Source: Desulforamulus aeronauticus DSM 10349 (GTDB taxonomy: Bacteria; Bacillota; Desulfotomaculia; Desulfotomaculales; Desulfotomaculaceae). Taken from it: a stretch of DNA of 64,000 nucleotides. Both the position numbers and the translations under genes were made by a program. Positions 1 to 7,932 of the stretch are shown piece after piece. The notes under the pieces are model-generated. The model was not told the origin of the DNA, searched no databases, and saw nothing but the letters and a program-made list of their open reading frames with translations. The first letter of the stretch is position 1. Every line of letters begins with the position of its first letter. Location: assembly GCF_900142375.1 (NCBI RefSeq), contig NZ_FRAR01000014.1, positions 1 to 64,000 on the forward strand, written 5' to 3'.

Positions 1-69
1 CCGTTCGACTTGCATGTGTTAAGCACGCCGCCAGCGTTCGTCCTGAGCCAGGATCAAACTCTCCATAAA
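1..69 (-). rRNA. 16S ribosomal RNA, 5' end (partial)
   Basis: The reverse complement of bases 1-61 carries the universal 5' end of bacterial 16S rRNA, including AGAGTTTGATCCTGGCTCAG and the following GACGAACGCTGGCGG segment. The mature 5' end is placed near base 69 by analogy with Bacillus 16S, which also begins TTTAT about eight bases before GAGTTTGATC. The gene runs off the left edge of the window, so only about 69 nt are visible. It is transcribed leftward from three promoters at 284-501. Confidence 0.97.
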
Positions 70-237
70 ATATCTTGCAATATTTTAAGAGTTGATTAGC
101 TCTTAGTTTACTTCTTTTTAGGAATTACTCGCTAGCGTTTTTTATATAACGCTTGACGAGGATTCATTGTGGTCGTCTTAGTTTCAGCTTCCGCTGACTT
201 TTGACTTGACCTTATGCATCCATCATCTTCTGTTTAG

Positions 238-250
238 TTTTCAAAGACCA
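238..250 (-). promoter_or_regulatory. rRNA leader boxA-like antitermination site
   Basis: On the minus strand the leader reads TGGTCTTTGAAAACT, close to the boxA element found in Firmicute rRNA leaders upstream of 16S. It lies downstream of the last rRNA promoter and about 170 nt before the 16S start, as expected for the Nus-factor loading site. The assignment rests on motif and position only. Confidence 0.6.
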
Positions 251-283
251 TTTTGCTTTGGCCAATCTCGCGACCGGAATCTT

Positions 284-312
284 ATCTTACCACGTCTCTC
301 ACTTTCTTGCAA
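284..312 (-). promoter_or_regulatory. rRNA promoter, proximal (P3)
   Basis: On the minus strand, -35 TTGCAA (307-312) and -10 TAAGAT (284-289) are separated by exactly 17 bp. This is the nearest of three tandem promoters to the 16S gene. Confidence 0.75.
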
Positions 313-369
313 GTGAAATTTTTGGTAACTTGTCTTTCTCGTTGCCACCGCTCAGCGGCGACATTTGTT

Positions 370-398
370 ATCTTACCACTGCGCAAAACATTATGCAA
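370..398 (-). promoter_or_regulatory. rRNA promoter, middle (P2)
   Basis: On the minus strand, -35 TTGCAT (393-398) and -10 TAAGAT (370-375) have a 17 bp spacer. The extended GTGGTAAGATAA context is nearly the same as in the proximal promoter, so the two look like a duplicated promoter module. Confidence 0.75.
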
Positions 399-472
399 TA
401 GTAAATTTCTTGCTGCGCATCCTAATCTTATCTCCTTTAGGGGATAATGGAGTAGCGCTGAGAACGTTTTTA

Positions 473-501
473 ATATTATCATAACATTCGACACTGGTCA
501 A
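473..501 (-). promoter_or_regulatory. rRNA promoter, distal (P1)
   Basis: On the minus strand, -35 TTGACC (496-501) and -10 TAATAT (473-478) have a 17 bp spacer. It is the farthest upstream of three promoters reading toward 16S. The region between it and hflX (502-549) holds no gene. Confidence 0.7.
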
Positions 502-549
502 GCTCTTGTCGTAAGAAATCAATCAAAAAAAATACAAAATACAAAATAA

Positions 550-1803
550 TTACAACTGACTTACTATTCGGTCTGCCCAAACACGACTAATTTCTACTTC
601 AAGTGTAATGCCGTCTTCCTGGTATTTTTCGAGCAATACTTTACCCTTTTGATGTAGCAGTGAAACAAGATTTGATTTAGCGTACGGAATCGTTACCTTA
701 ATCAAAGAGTATCTCTGCTTTAACACATCTGCTACCATTCGCAATAGTTCTTCGATCCCTTCGCCAGACAGGGCGGATATATTGACAACGGGAGAATCGG
801 AATGCGGCAGGCTAAGTAAATCTGTGACGTTGTCAATTTTGTTAAAGACCATAATCATTGGTTTCTCTAAGGCTCCCAGGCGTTGTAGTACATCATGCAC
901 TGCTTTAATCTGCCTTTCACTGTTGGGGTGAGATGCATCCACCATATGTAGCAAAAGATCCGCCTCGATAACTTCTTCTAAGGTTGCTCTGAAGGCTGCA
1001 ACCAAATGGTGCGGTAGGTTTTGAATAAAACCAACCGTATCGGTAAGTAAAACAGTATCATTATTAGGCAGTACTACCCGACGAGTAGTGGGGTCTAGGG
1101 TGGCAAAAAGTTTGTCTTCTACTAAAACATCCGCCCCTGTCAGGGTCTTTAGTAGTGTACTTTTGCCAGCATTGGTATAACCCACCAGGCTCACCAAAGG
1201 AAAAGGTTCATCTTTACGGTCCTTTCTTAGTAAAGCCCGGTGACGTTGCACTTCCTTAAGTTCCCTTTCCAAATCGGAGATCCTTTTCCGAATTCTCCGT
1301 CTGTCAGTTTCTAACTTCGTTTCACCAGGTCCTCTGGTACCAATACCTCCCCCTAATCTTGATAACTTTGTTCCCTGTCCAATAAGACGTGGTAGCATAT
1401 ATTTTAATTGTGCCAGTTCCACCTGTAACCGGCCTTCCTTGGTTTGCGCTCGCCCGGCAAAAATATCCAAGATTAGTTGGGCTCTGTCTATCACCTTAAC
1501 GCCAATTTTATCTGCGAGATTTCTGGACTGGGCTGGAGATAATTCGCGGTCACTGATCACTAAATTAGCTTCAACTTCCTCACAATACTCTTTTAATTCT
1601 TCTGCCTTTCCTTTACCGATAAAAGTAGCGGCATCCGGTCGTTGTCGATTTTGAATAAACTCTCCCACTACCCGGGCGCCGGCAGTATCCGAGAGGCTAA
1701 TTAATTCCTGCATTGATTCTTCCAATTGCCAGTCGTAATCATCAGGCAGTCTTACCCCAACTAATACAGCCCGCTCTTCATGAATATCTATAATTTGCTC
1801 CAC
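550..1803 (-). CDS. hflX: GTPase HflX
   Basis: Ribosome-associated GTPase of the Obg/HflX class, which in other bacteria rescues or splits stalled 70S ribosomes under stress. The 417-residue product has the HflX N-terminal domain, a glycine-rich linker with the GGGIGTRGPGETKLE segment, a basic coiled region, and a G domain with the P-loop GYTNAGKST, switch/G3 DTVGF and G4 NKID. Length is normal for the family. The start is a GTG preceded by AGGAGG. It is divergent from the L,D-transpeptidase gene and its 3' end faces the rRNA promoters. No neighbouring hfq or miaA is seen. Confidence 0.95.
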   Translation of the reverse strand: MEQIIDIHEERAVLVGVRLPDDYDWQLEESMQELISLSDTAGARVVGEFIQNRQRPDAATFIGKGKAEELKEYCEEVEANLVISDRELSPAQSRNLADKIGVKVIDRAQLILDIFAGRAQTKEGRLQVELAQLKYMLPRLIGQGTKLSRLGGGIGTRGPGETKLETDRRRIRKRISDLERELKEVQRHRALLRKDRKDEPFPLVSLVGYTNAGKSTLLKTLTGADVLVEDKLFATLDPTTRRVVLPNNDTVLLTDTVGFIQNLPHHLVAAFRATLEEVIEADLLLHMVDASHPNSERQIKAVHDVLQRLGALEKPMIMVFNKIDNVTDLLSLPHSDSPVVNISALSGEGIEELLRMVADVLKQRYSLIKVTIPYAKSNLVSLLHQKGKVLLEKYQEDGITLEVEISRVWADRIVSQL

Positions 1804-1849
1804 TGGTATCCTCCTCAGTCAAACCTTCTGTCAGCATTATAGTTTTAAT

Positions 1850-1951
1850 ACTAATCCGCATTTAATTAGTTCCCCTAAAGCGGATTAGTAGATACTATTT
1901 TCCGCTGTCGCGGACAAATATTTGTCCGCTTTTTATAATAAAAATAGTATA
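1850..1951. repeat. pair of inverted repeats in the hflX-ldt intergenic region
   Basis: Two stacked dyads fill this non-coding stretch. The first has arms ACTAATCCGC (1850-1859) and GCGGATTAGT (1880-1889). The second is nested: outer arms ATACTATTTT (1892-1901) and AAAATAGTAT (1942-1951) enclose a perfect 20-bp palindrome at 1910-1929 followed by a T run. The inner hairpin could act as a terminator. The whole could equally be a small palindromic repeat element. Confidence 0.6.
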
Positions 1952-2075
1952 ACCATTCCAAATAAGCAACTGCAATTCCTTTCTTTGACATAAAAAATAT
2001 TCGTTTTTAAGGTCATAGACAAGCCCTCTCCTTAATAGTCATGTATTGATAACGTTTAGGGAGGGGTTCATCACG

Positions 2076-3029
2076 TTGTACAGAAGGTTTTTTCATCTCT
2101 TGATTACAGTAGCATTGCTTGGGGGTATATCTTTTTTTATTTTTACACCGGTGGCAAATGCCCAGGAAAATAACATGATTATAATTAATAAAAAGACGAA
2201 CCAATTAGGCTTTTATCAAAACGGTGTCTTGGTAAAGGTTTTCCCCGTTGCCACTGGTCTCCACAGAAATTTTACCCCAGAAGGACAATTTCGAGTCATT
2301 AACAAAATTGTCAACCCACCCTATTATAAGAAGCGTATTCCCGGAGGCAGCCCCTCCAATCCATTAGGTCCACGTTGGCTAGGCTTGAGTTGCGCTGGTG
2401 GGGCCTACGGCATTCATGGTAATAGTAATGCCAACTCCATTGGTACTTATGCCTCTGAAGGCTGTATTCGTTTGTACAATCAAGATATTTTATGGCTGTA
2501 TGACCAGGTTTCTGTGGGAACCCCGGTTACTATCGTCTGGAATGACACTAATTTAAAGGTAGCTTTTATTGACAACACACCAATAAAAGTATACGTTAAC
2601 GAAGAAGTAATGACCTTAGAAAATCAATACAAAACCTTTACCAAGGAAAACAGCCCTTACATTCCATTAAAGATTTTCAGCCAGTTATTGAATTGTACCA
2701 TTTTCTGGAATGACCAAACTAACTCTATTGAGCTACAATCCCCGGACTTTACTGCAGAATTAAGGCCTAACGAGCAGAACGCCAGCTTTAACGGTCAAAT
2801 TATATCGTTAACAGAACCGCCTCTTATCTTTGAAGGTACCACTTATTTAACAAAATCTACAATCGAAGAACTCTTCCATGTCCAGGTAGATTGGCTACCT
2901 AAAAGCCGGGAATTGCACCTAACAATGAATATTTCTCCACAGTCTGTTAACTTTGAACCTAGCCCTGCAAGTACTGCGTCCATCATGCAAAGCACAACCA
3001 AAATTTCTGAGAAGTCAGTTTCTCCATAA
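2076..3029 (+). CDS. L,D-transpeptidase (YkuD) with C-terminal stalk domain
   Basis: Exported cell-wall enzyme of the YkuD family, which makes 3-3 peptidoglycan cross-links or attaches proteins. A signal peptide (about residues 1-30, hydrophobic core then ANAQ) is followed by the YkuD domain. This contains GIHGN and the catalytic SEGCIRL with its cysteine and arginine (about residues 115-140). The C-terminal half (about 165-295) resembles the copper-amine-oxidase N-terminal/'stalk' domain common on clostridial surface proteins. I chose the TTG at 2076 because GGAGGGG lies 9 nt upstream. A longer frame from 2046 lacks such a site. Confidence 0.9.
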   Translation: MYRRFFHLLITVALLGGISFFIFTPVANAQENNMIIINKKTNQLGFYQNGVLVKVFPVATGLHRNFTPEGQFRVINKIVNPPYYKKRIPGGSPSNPLGPRWLGLSCAGGAYGIHGNSNANSIGTYASEGCIRLYNQDILWLYDQVSVGTPVTIVWNDTNLKVAFIDNTPIKVYVNEEVMTLENQYKTFTKENSPYIPLKIFSQLLNCTIFWNDQTNSIELQSPDFTAELRPNEQNASFNGQIISLTEPPLIFEGTTYLTKSTIEELFHVQVDWLPKSRELHLTMNISPQSVNFEPSPASTASIMQSTTKISEKSVSP

Positions 3030-3116
3030 TTTTGATGCAGGAGATCGTTATTTACAATCGAAATATTTACACAATACCATTATTACAACTAATAAGTGAC
3101 AGGAGTGACTTCAGCA

Positions 3117-4136
3117 ATGGATTTAAAAACCGTTAGAACCCAAGCAAAGGAAAGTTTGAAAGGTTACTGTCGGGTTTGCCCAATTTGTGACGGTCGGGCT
3201 TGCGCCGGTGAAGTTCCTGGCATGGGTGGCACAGGTACTGGAGTTAGCTTTAAAAACAACCTACATGCTCTTGCTTCCTATAGCTTAAACATGCGTACCC
3301 TGCATGGTGCTAAGGACCCTGATACAAAAGCTGAATTATTCGGTACCAAGCTATCTAGTCCTATTATGGGAGCTCCCATGACGGGCACCCCTTATAATAT
3401 GGGCGGAACCATTAGCGAGCGTGAATTTATTGGTATGATCGTTTCAGGCAGTCGTCAGGCAGGTACCCTGGGCTGGACCGGTGATGGTGCTGACCCTGCT
3501 ATGTATACCTCTGGTTTAGAAGCCATTGCCGAGGAGCAAGGTAAGGGTATTCCCATCATTAAGCCTCGTGAACAAAAGGTAATTATTGATTGCATTCGCC
3601 GAGCCGAGGCAGCAGGTGCGAAAGCCGTAGGAGTCGATATTGACGGTGCAGGCTTAGTAACCATGGCTCTGAAAGGTCAACCTGTGGGTCCCAAAACTAA
3701 GGAAGAAATCAAAGAGTTAGTGGCTTCTACAAAACTACCCTTTATTTTAAAAGGTATTATGACCGTAGACGAAGCTGAAATGGCCGCTCAAGCCGGTGTT
3801 AGTGCCATTGTTGTCTCAAACCATGGTGGACGTATTCTTGATTTTACTCCGGGAGCAGCTAGCGTACTGCCTTCCATTGCCGCTGCGGTGAAGGGTAAAG
3901 TTACGATTTTGGTGGATGGCGGAGTTCGTACCGGCGTGGATGTACTAAAGCTTCTGGCACTAGGTGCTGAAGGTGTTCTGGTTGGCAGACCCCTTGTTGT
4001 AGGCGCCTTTGGTGGTGGTGCAGAGGGTGTTAAACTACTGCTGGACAAAATGACCGCCGAATTAAAGCAAGCAATGATTCTTACCGGTTGTCAAACCATT
4101 AAGGATATTGATAGTAAGGTTATCCAACAAGGTTAG
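3117..4136 (+). CDS. FMN-dependent alpha-hydroxy-acid dehydrogenase family protein
   Basis: Member of the FMN-binding TIM-barrel family that includes lactate and glycolate oxidases and isopentenyl isomerase-like enzymes. The barrel signatures are present: SNHGGR (catalytic-region His-Gly-Gly), VDGGVRTG and ALGAEGVLVGRP for phosphate binding. The N terminus has an extra cysteine-rich motif (CRVCPICDGRAC, residues about 19-30) not typical of aerobic lactate oxidases, perhaps a metal or redox site. The ATG at 3117 follows AGGAGTG. It is monocistronic with a terminator at 4187-4220. The substrate cannot be told from sequence. Confidence 0.85.
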   Translation: MDLKTVRTQAKESLKGYCRVCPICDGRACAGEVPGMGGTGTGVSFKNNLHALASYSLNMRTLHGAKDPDTKAELFGTKLSSPIMGAPMTGTPYNMGGTISEREFIGMIVSGSRQAGTLGWTGDGADPAMYTSGLEAIAEEQGKGIPIIKPREQKVIIDCIRRAEAAGAKAVGVDIDGAGLVTMALKGQPVGPKTKEEIKELVASTKLPFILKGIMTVDEAEMAAQAGVSAIVVSNHGGRILDFTPGAASVLPSIAAAVKGKVTILVDGGVRTGVDVLKLLALGAEGVLVGRPLVVGAFGGGAEGVKLLLDKMTAELKQAMILTGCQTIKDIDSKVIQQG

Positions 4137-4186
4137 TTAAAGCCTCCGATGTTTGTTACAGAAGTTTATACTTTCTGATATTAAAA

Positions 4187-4220
4187 AAACCTACCTCATC
4201 AAATAATGTGAGGTAGGTTT
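4187..4220. terminator. bidirectional terminator
   Basis: A 12-bp stem, AAACCTACCTCA with TGAGGTAGGTTT, lies between two convergent genes. T-rich sequence follows on the plus strand and A-rich sequence precedes it, so it can serve both directions. Confidence 0.85.
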
Positions 4221-4228
4221 CTTTGTGT

Positions 4229-4861
4229 TTAATTAACTGAAAGAACAGGAAATCCTCTTCCTTCTAACTCTTTGACCAATGCTTCTGGTTCCACGGTGTT
4301 TACCCTTACAATGATATGGAATAAATCATTATTTCTGCGGTGGACAACCATGGCCCTAATGTTAACGTTCATTGTCTTCATAATTTCTGTGATGTCAGCA
4401 ATTGCGCCGACTCGGTCCCGAATTTCTAGTACCAGTCTGGTACCTGCTTTCTTTATGCCAAAAAATTCAATAAAGGCATCAAAGATATCCGTCTGGGTAA
4501 TAATCCCCGCCAATTCTTCCCCTTCCAAAACCAGCAGGCAGGCGATCTTATTTTCCCTCATAATCAGAGCAGCTTCTTCAATAGTTGTCTCAGGAGTTAC
4601 CGTGATAGGATCTTTCACCATAACTTCCCCTACAACCATTTTAGAAAGGAGGTAGTTCATTTCAAAAATACTTAGGGTAGTGGCAGGTGAGGGAGTAACG
4701 GTTAGTAACTCTCTTTCTGTAACGAGGCCCAACAACTTGCCCTTATCAATAACGGGCAGTTGACGGATCTTTAACTTTTTCATTTTTTCCAATGCCTCTA
4801 AAATAGGTGTACTCTTGACAATTGTAATTGGGGAAGTAGTCATACAATCTTTAACAAACAC
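4229..4861 (-). CDS. CBS-domain pair plus ACT domain protein (AcuB-like)
   Basis: Predicted ligand-sensing protein of the AcuB type. Two CBS motifs (about residues 1-55 and 70-125, each with KDxxTxxPxT-like starts) bind adenosyl ligands in related proteins. They are followed by a C-terminal ACT-like domain (about 130-205: TRLVLEIRDRVGAIADITEI). I chose the GTG at 4861 because AAGGAGG stands 8 nt upstream. A frame from TTG 4897 would begin inside that ribosome site. There is no operon partner and the target is unknown. Confidence 0.85.
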   Translation of the reverse strand: MFVKDCMTTSPITIVKSTPILEALEKMKKLKIRQLPVIDKGKLLGLVTERELLTVTPSPATTLSIFEMNYLLSKMVVGEVMVKDPITVTPETTIEEAALIMRENKIACLLVLEGEELAGIITQTDIFDAFIEFFGIKKAGTRLVLEIRDRVGAIADITEIMKTMNVNIRAMVVHRRNNDLFHIIVRVNTVEPEALVKELEGRGFPVLSVN

Positions 4862-4975
4862 CGGCCCAACCTCCTTAAAAAGCTTTCTTGTTACCAATCA
4901 TTGTAATCTAAACCCATAATCCCCGCAAGAAGAAAATATTCATAATTGTTCACTTAAGAATAATTCAATGATTGA

Positions 4976-5605
4976 TTAAAAATTGGACATATTCTTTATA
5001 TAATCCAGATAGGTCAACGGTGGCTCGCTAGTTTTTACCGCTGCTTCGATAATCTTAGCCACAAAAAGCGTATGGCTCGCCAATTCTATGGTAGCACTAT
5101 GATCCACCAGGCAATCATAATAACTGTCACACCCTTCTATAATGGGACTGCCCGTCTTGGCTGGCTTTTGCTGATAATCCAAAAATTTATCTATTTGTCG
5201 ACCAGAGTTTCGACCGAAATGATGGGCCATTTTCGTTTGACTGTGGCCCAAGGGGACCAGAGAAAACACACCGGTCTCTTTGATGTTATCGTGGGTAAGG
5301 GTATTTTTATTAATGGCTACAGCCACTTGGGGCGGACCATAGGTAATTTGTGTAACACTGCTGCAGCACATGGCATTCGGGATGTCTTTCCGGGTTGATC
5401 CTATTAGATATAATAGACTATTTAAACTGGGAATGCCAAAGTAGTTTTGCAATTCCTCTCCGCTACCTTGCCCGTTATTGGGCAACAAAATATAGCGATT
5501 TGCTTCACTATGACATTTTCTGCAACTACCCGGAGGATTTTTAGCATAATGTTTATCACCACATACTGTGCATTTCCAAATATAAACTGGGCCTTTGTAG
5601 GACAT
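4976..5605 (-). CDS. flavin reductase-like protein with N-terminal rubredoxin-like zinc/iron knuckle
   Basis: The 209-residue protein starts with a rubredoxin-like metal site (KCTVCGDKH, then SCRKCHSEA, residues about 11-35) and continues as an FMN-binding split-barrel flavin reductase domain (about 58-205; NAMCCSSVTQITYGPPQVAVAI and HFGRNSGRQIDKF). Fusions of rubredoxin and flavin reductase modules occur in high-molecular-weight rubredoxins of anaerobes, where they pass electrons to flavodiiron oxygen or NO reductases. Here the order is rubredoxin-like first. It may act in oxygen or NO detoxification, but no flavodiiron protein is adjacent. Confidence 0.8.
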   Translation of the reverse strand: MSYKGPVYIWKCTVCGDKHYAKNPPGSCRKCHSEANRYILLPNNGQGSGEELQNYFGIPSLNSLLYLIGSTRKDIPNAMCCSSVTQITYGPPQVAVAINKNTLTHDNIKETGVFSLVPLGHSQTKMAHHFGRNSGRQIDKFLDYQQKPAKTGSPIIEGCDSYYDCLVDHSATIELASHTLFVAKIIEAAVKTSEPPLTYLDYIKNMSNF

Positions 5606-5629
5606 CCATATCTCCCCTATGATTAGCCG

Positions 5630-5658
5630 AATAAAATAACCCCCGGATATTTCCGGGG
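5630..5658 (-). terminator. terminator of the Hpr-like regulator gene
   Basis: On the minus strand CCCCGG-AAATAT-CCGGGG is followed by a T-rich tail, just after the stop codon at 5670. Confidence 0.8.
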
Positions 5659-5669
5659 ATTCTATTTTA

Positions 5670-6209
5670 TTATTCTAGCGCAAGCTCTTCTTTCTTATTC
5701 AGTATTTGTTCTGAGGAAGAATTAACAAACTCAATAAATCTTTCTCCAAGGAGTTCGGACACCAGATATTGAAGTATCTTAGTTCCTTCTTTAACCTCCT
5801 GTTCATTCATGTTATTCATTAAAGATAATAATCGAAAATGTTCTTCGCCCTTTAAAGTTTCCTTTCTTACCCGGGAACCTTTTTCTGTGACAAAAATACG
5901 CTTGGTACGTGCATCGTTCAAATCTACTACTTTAGTAACCAGTCCATTCTTTTCCATCCGTTCCACCATACTCATGACCGTTGAAACGTGCCACACCCCA
6001 ATTTCACTTAATTCTGTCAAAGTGCTACCATTTCTAAAAGATAAAATCCATAATAAATGCTGCTGACAGGGGGTAAGACCTACCTCAGAAGCTGCTTTTC
6101 TCCAATCACTATCCAGTGCTTTATAAAGTCCACGAATTAAATTTAAAAGTACGTGCAATCTACGATAATTCTCGACTTGTTCCTGACTCAACATGCTCCC
6201 CCCAATCAT
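5670..6209 (-). CDS. MarR-type transcriptional regulator, Hpr/ScoC-like
   Basis: Winged-helix DNA-binding protein. The core (SEVGLTPCQQHLLWILSF, LTELSEIGVWHVSTVM, LNDARTKRIFVTEKG) resembles Bacillus Hpr (ScoC), a transition-state regulator of proteases and sporulation, in both motif and order. The helix-turn-helix covers about residues 55-85 and the wing about 90-105. The start is uncertain: 6209 has GGAG 9 nt upstream, while 6224 and 6194 are alternatives in the same frame. It has its own terminator. Its targets are not visible here. Confidence 0.8.
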   Translation of the reverse strand: MIGGSMLSQEQVENYRRLHVLLNLIRGLYKALDSDWRKAASEVGLTPCQQHLLWILSFRNGSTLTELSEIGVWHVSTVMSMVERMEKNGLVTKVVDLNDARTKRIFVTEKGSRVRKETLKGEEHFRLLSLMNNMNEQEVKEGTKILQYLVSELLGERFIEFVNSSSEQILNKKEELALE

Positions 6210-6417
6210 AAACATATACTCCATTTATAAGAGCCTGGTTAAAATTATGTATTTATATCTTTTTAATATAAAGGTATTTCCACACTTTGAATAAACTTCC
6301 TGCATTTGTATACTATTTATTCCTAAAAATCCAACCTCTAAATTTATTAAAAATGGTATAGCTAGCCGCTATTCGGATAAACTATCATAAACAAAATACA
6401 AGGAGGTATAATCTTCC
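6210..6417. other. intergenic region, no gene seen
   Basis: A 208-bp AT-rich gap between the Hpr-like regulator and the 41-residue peptide gene. It must hold their divergent promoters. I see no clear -35/-10 pair, hairpin or repeat. Confidence 0.5.
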
Positions 6418-6543
6418 ATGCCGGAAAAAACGAATGGCCAATCAACCGTCCCACCAAAACCCTATAAAATAACACCTAAGGAAGTTTATGCCGAAGCAGG
6501 CTATGGCGGCTGCCGCAAACCAGATACAAAGCCAAAGAAATAG
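6418..6543 (+). CDS. orphan 41-residue peptide gene
   Basis: A short frame with a perfect AAGGAGGT ribosome site (6400-6407) 10 nt before ATG, ending TAG and followed at once by a terminator. The product is soluble, rich in lysine and proline, with a single cysteine in the C-terminal motif AEAGYGGCRKPD. I do not recognise a family. The architecture (charged N part, glycine/cysteine C part) could fit a peptide precursor or signal, but no processing enzyme or exporter sits next to it, and the convergent neighbour is a plain methyltransferase. Confidence 0.6.
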   Translation: MPEKTNGQSTVPPKPYKITPKEVYAEAGYGGCRKPDTKPKK

Positions 6544-6550
6544 TGATAAA

Positions 6551-6584
6551 AGATTACCCTCCAGGGCGGAGGGAATCTTTTTTT
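6551..6584. terminator. terminator between the peptide gene and the methyltransferase
   Basis: Stem GATTACCCTCC / GGAGGGAATC with a run of seven T residues after it on the plus strand. It overlaps the end of the convergent methyltransferase gene. Confidence 0.75.
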
Positions 6585-7297
6585 CTAGCTATAACTGCCT
6601 GTGAAACTCCCACCGGGAAATTCATATACCTTAACAATAGTTTTTCCAGTTTTAAAAATGAATAAAAAAAGTTATTTAAAGATCTAGACCCCAGTTGAAA
6701 ATCGGTTTTGGGCATAAGAGCAGTAACTTTTCTCCCTAACCTCCTTACTACCCATATAGGTGGCAGTAAGAAAAAATTAAAATAGGTTACACGTTCTATC
6801 GATAAGTTACAGTCAGTAAGAAGCCCTTGTAGTTCCCCAACATTATATCTCCTACAATGATTATTTAGAACGTCATGATGTCCCCACAGCCAGGTAAAAG
6901 CAGGTACCGTAAAAACCATAATCCCACCAGGACGAACTACTCTAATAAGCTCTGCCAATGCCTGTTTCTCATCCGGAATATGTTCTAAAACATCTAAACA
7001 AAACACCAGATCAAATTCTTGATCCGGAAAAGGTAGTTCACTAACACTGGTACGATAAGCGGACATCCCCATCTTCCGACAGTGTTCCACCATTTTTTGC
7101 GAAATATCAACGCCTATAGGAGAACCATATCTTGACATATATTCCATTGTTCCACCAGCACCACAACCGGCATCTAAAATTTTTACCGGTGATGTCATAT
7201 AAGAACGGGTTATTTTACCAATTATTTCCCGCCTACCCTTATACCACCAGTGATTTCGTTCCATCTCAACCATATTAAGGTAAATTATATCTTCCAT
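6554..7297 (-). CDS. class I SAM-dependent methyltransferase
   Basis: A 247-residue Rossmann-fold methyltransferase of the UbiE/Methyltransf_11 type. Motif I is VKILDAGCGAGGTMEYM (about residues 37-53), the acidic post-I loop is GVDIS, and motif IV is FDLVFCLDVLEHIPD. The N-terminal YLNMVEMERNHWWYKGRR segment is typical of methyltransferases acting on sugars or lipid-linked substrates in polysaccharide loci. Here, however, the gene stands alone. The substrate is unknown. Confidence 0.85.
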   Translation of the reverse strand: MEDIIYLNMVEMERNHWWYKGRREIIGKITRSYMTSPVKILDAGCGAGGTMEYMSRYGSPIGVDISQKMVEHCRKMGMSAYRTSVSELPFPDQEFDLVFCLDVLEHIPDEKQALAELIRVVRPGGIMVFTVPAFTWLWGHHDVLNNHCRRYNVGELQGLLTDCNLSIERVTYFNFFLLPPIWVVRRLGRKVTALMPKTDFQLGSRSLNNFFYSFLKLEKLLLRYMNFPVGVSQAVIARKKDSLRPGG

Positions 7298-7489
7298 ATT
7301 CTGTATTGTACCTAGTTTTTACCAACCTTATTCTCGACATATAAAATATCATCACATAATTTGTGTCGAATGGTTCCGCGATATCGACATTTCAACAGAC
7401 AATTCTCCGAAGGTATATTACTCCCCTACAGGGAATCACTTTTATATCACTTTCAGAAATATAAAACTTTATTGATGAAAGTATACGAA

Positions 7490-7600
7490 AAACCAGGCTT
7501 CCGCCTGACCCCAGATAACCTTTAGGTTATCTGGCCTAAACGTTATGACTCTAGAGATCATAACCTAAGGTTACAGGTAAATAAGCCAGTTTTTCTAACA
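7490..7600 (+). ncRNA. structured leader with several hairpins, unassigned
   Basis: The 328-bp gap before the ribbon-helix-helix gene contains a compact array of dyads. There is a perfect 10-bp hairpin CCAGATAACC / GGTTATCTGG (7513-7536) and a 7-bp arm pair GTTATGA / TCATAAC (7543-7565) around CTCTAGAG. Near-complementary flanks, AAAAACCAGGCTT at about 7489 and AAGCCAGTTTTT at about 7584, could close them into a multibranch RNA. I do not match it to a known riboswitch. The rest of 7298-7489 shows nothing I can name. Confidence 0.45.
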
Positions 7601-7625
7601 AAATAACAATTGGAGGAATCATTTC

Positions 7626-7844
7626 ATGCAAAGAAACCTCAGTAACGTAGAAAAACATATTACAGAAATATCTCAGGAACAAGTTGTCAATCTATCTAAC
7701 TTTCAAGAAATAAACATCATTAGTAACCGAGAAACAGTTAACCATATTAAAAAGCTATCCAAGGAGTCCGGTTTACCAATCTCAAGAGTCATCGAGGCCA
7801 TGATTCGGGCAGCGTTGGATGATTTAAAGGTAGCGACTGGGTAG
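7626..7844 (+). CDS. small ribbon-helix-helix-like protein
   Basis: A 72-residue product whose C-terminal half (NHIKKLSKESGLPISRVIEAMIRAALDDL) looks like a CopG/Arc ribbon-helix-helix DNA-binding module. The N-terminal 35 residues are polar and unassigned. A strong TTGGAGG site lies 9 nt before the ATG. No toxin partner follows, since the next gene is convergent serine dehydratase. It may bind its own structured leader region. Confidence 0.65.
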   Translation: MQRNLSNVEKHITEISQEQVVNLSNFQEINIISNRETVNHIKKLSKESGLPISRVIEAMIRAALDDLKVATG

Positions 7845-7880
7845 AAAAAATAGAAAACCAGCCAAAATATGAACTAAGAA

Positions 7881-7930
7881 GGGCCTGTCGCAAAACGTTT
7901 ATGAGTAAACGTACGGCGACAGGCCCTTTT
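7881..7930. terminator. long bidirectional terminator
   Basis: GGGCCTGTCGC pairs with GCGACAGGCCC around an inner ACGTTTAT...GTAAACGT stem, followed by TTTTTATT. It separates convergent genes. Confidence 0.85.
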
Positions 7931-7932
7931 TA

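Noticed and set aside
253-494. Open frames on both strands in the rRNA leader
   Set aside because: They overlap rRNA promoters and leader sequence, have no ribosome site, and their composition is not protein-like.
1910-1935. Insertion sequence end
   Set aside because: Only short palindromes are present, with no transposase and no target duplication visible.
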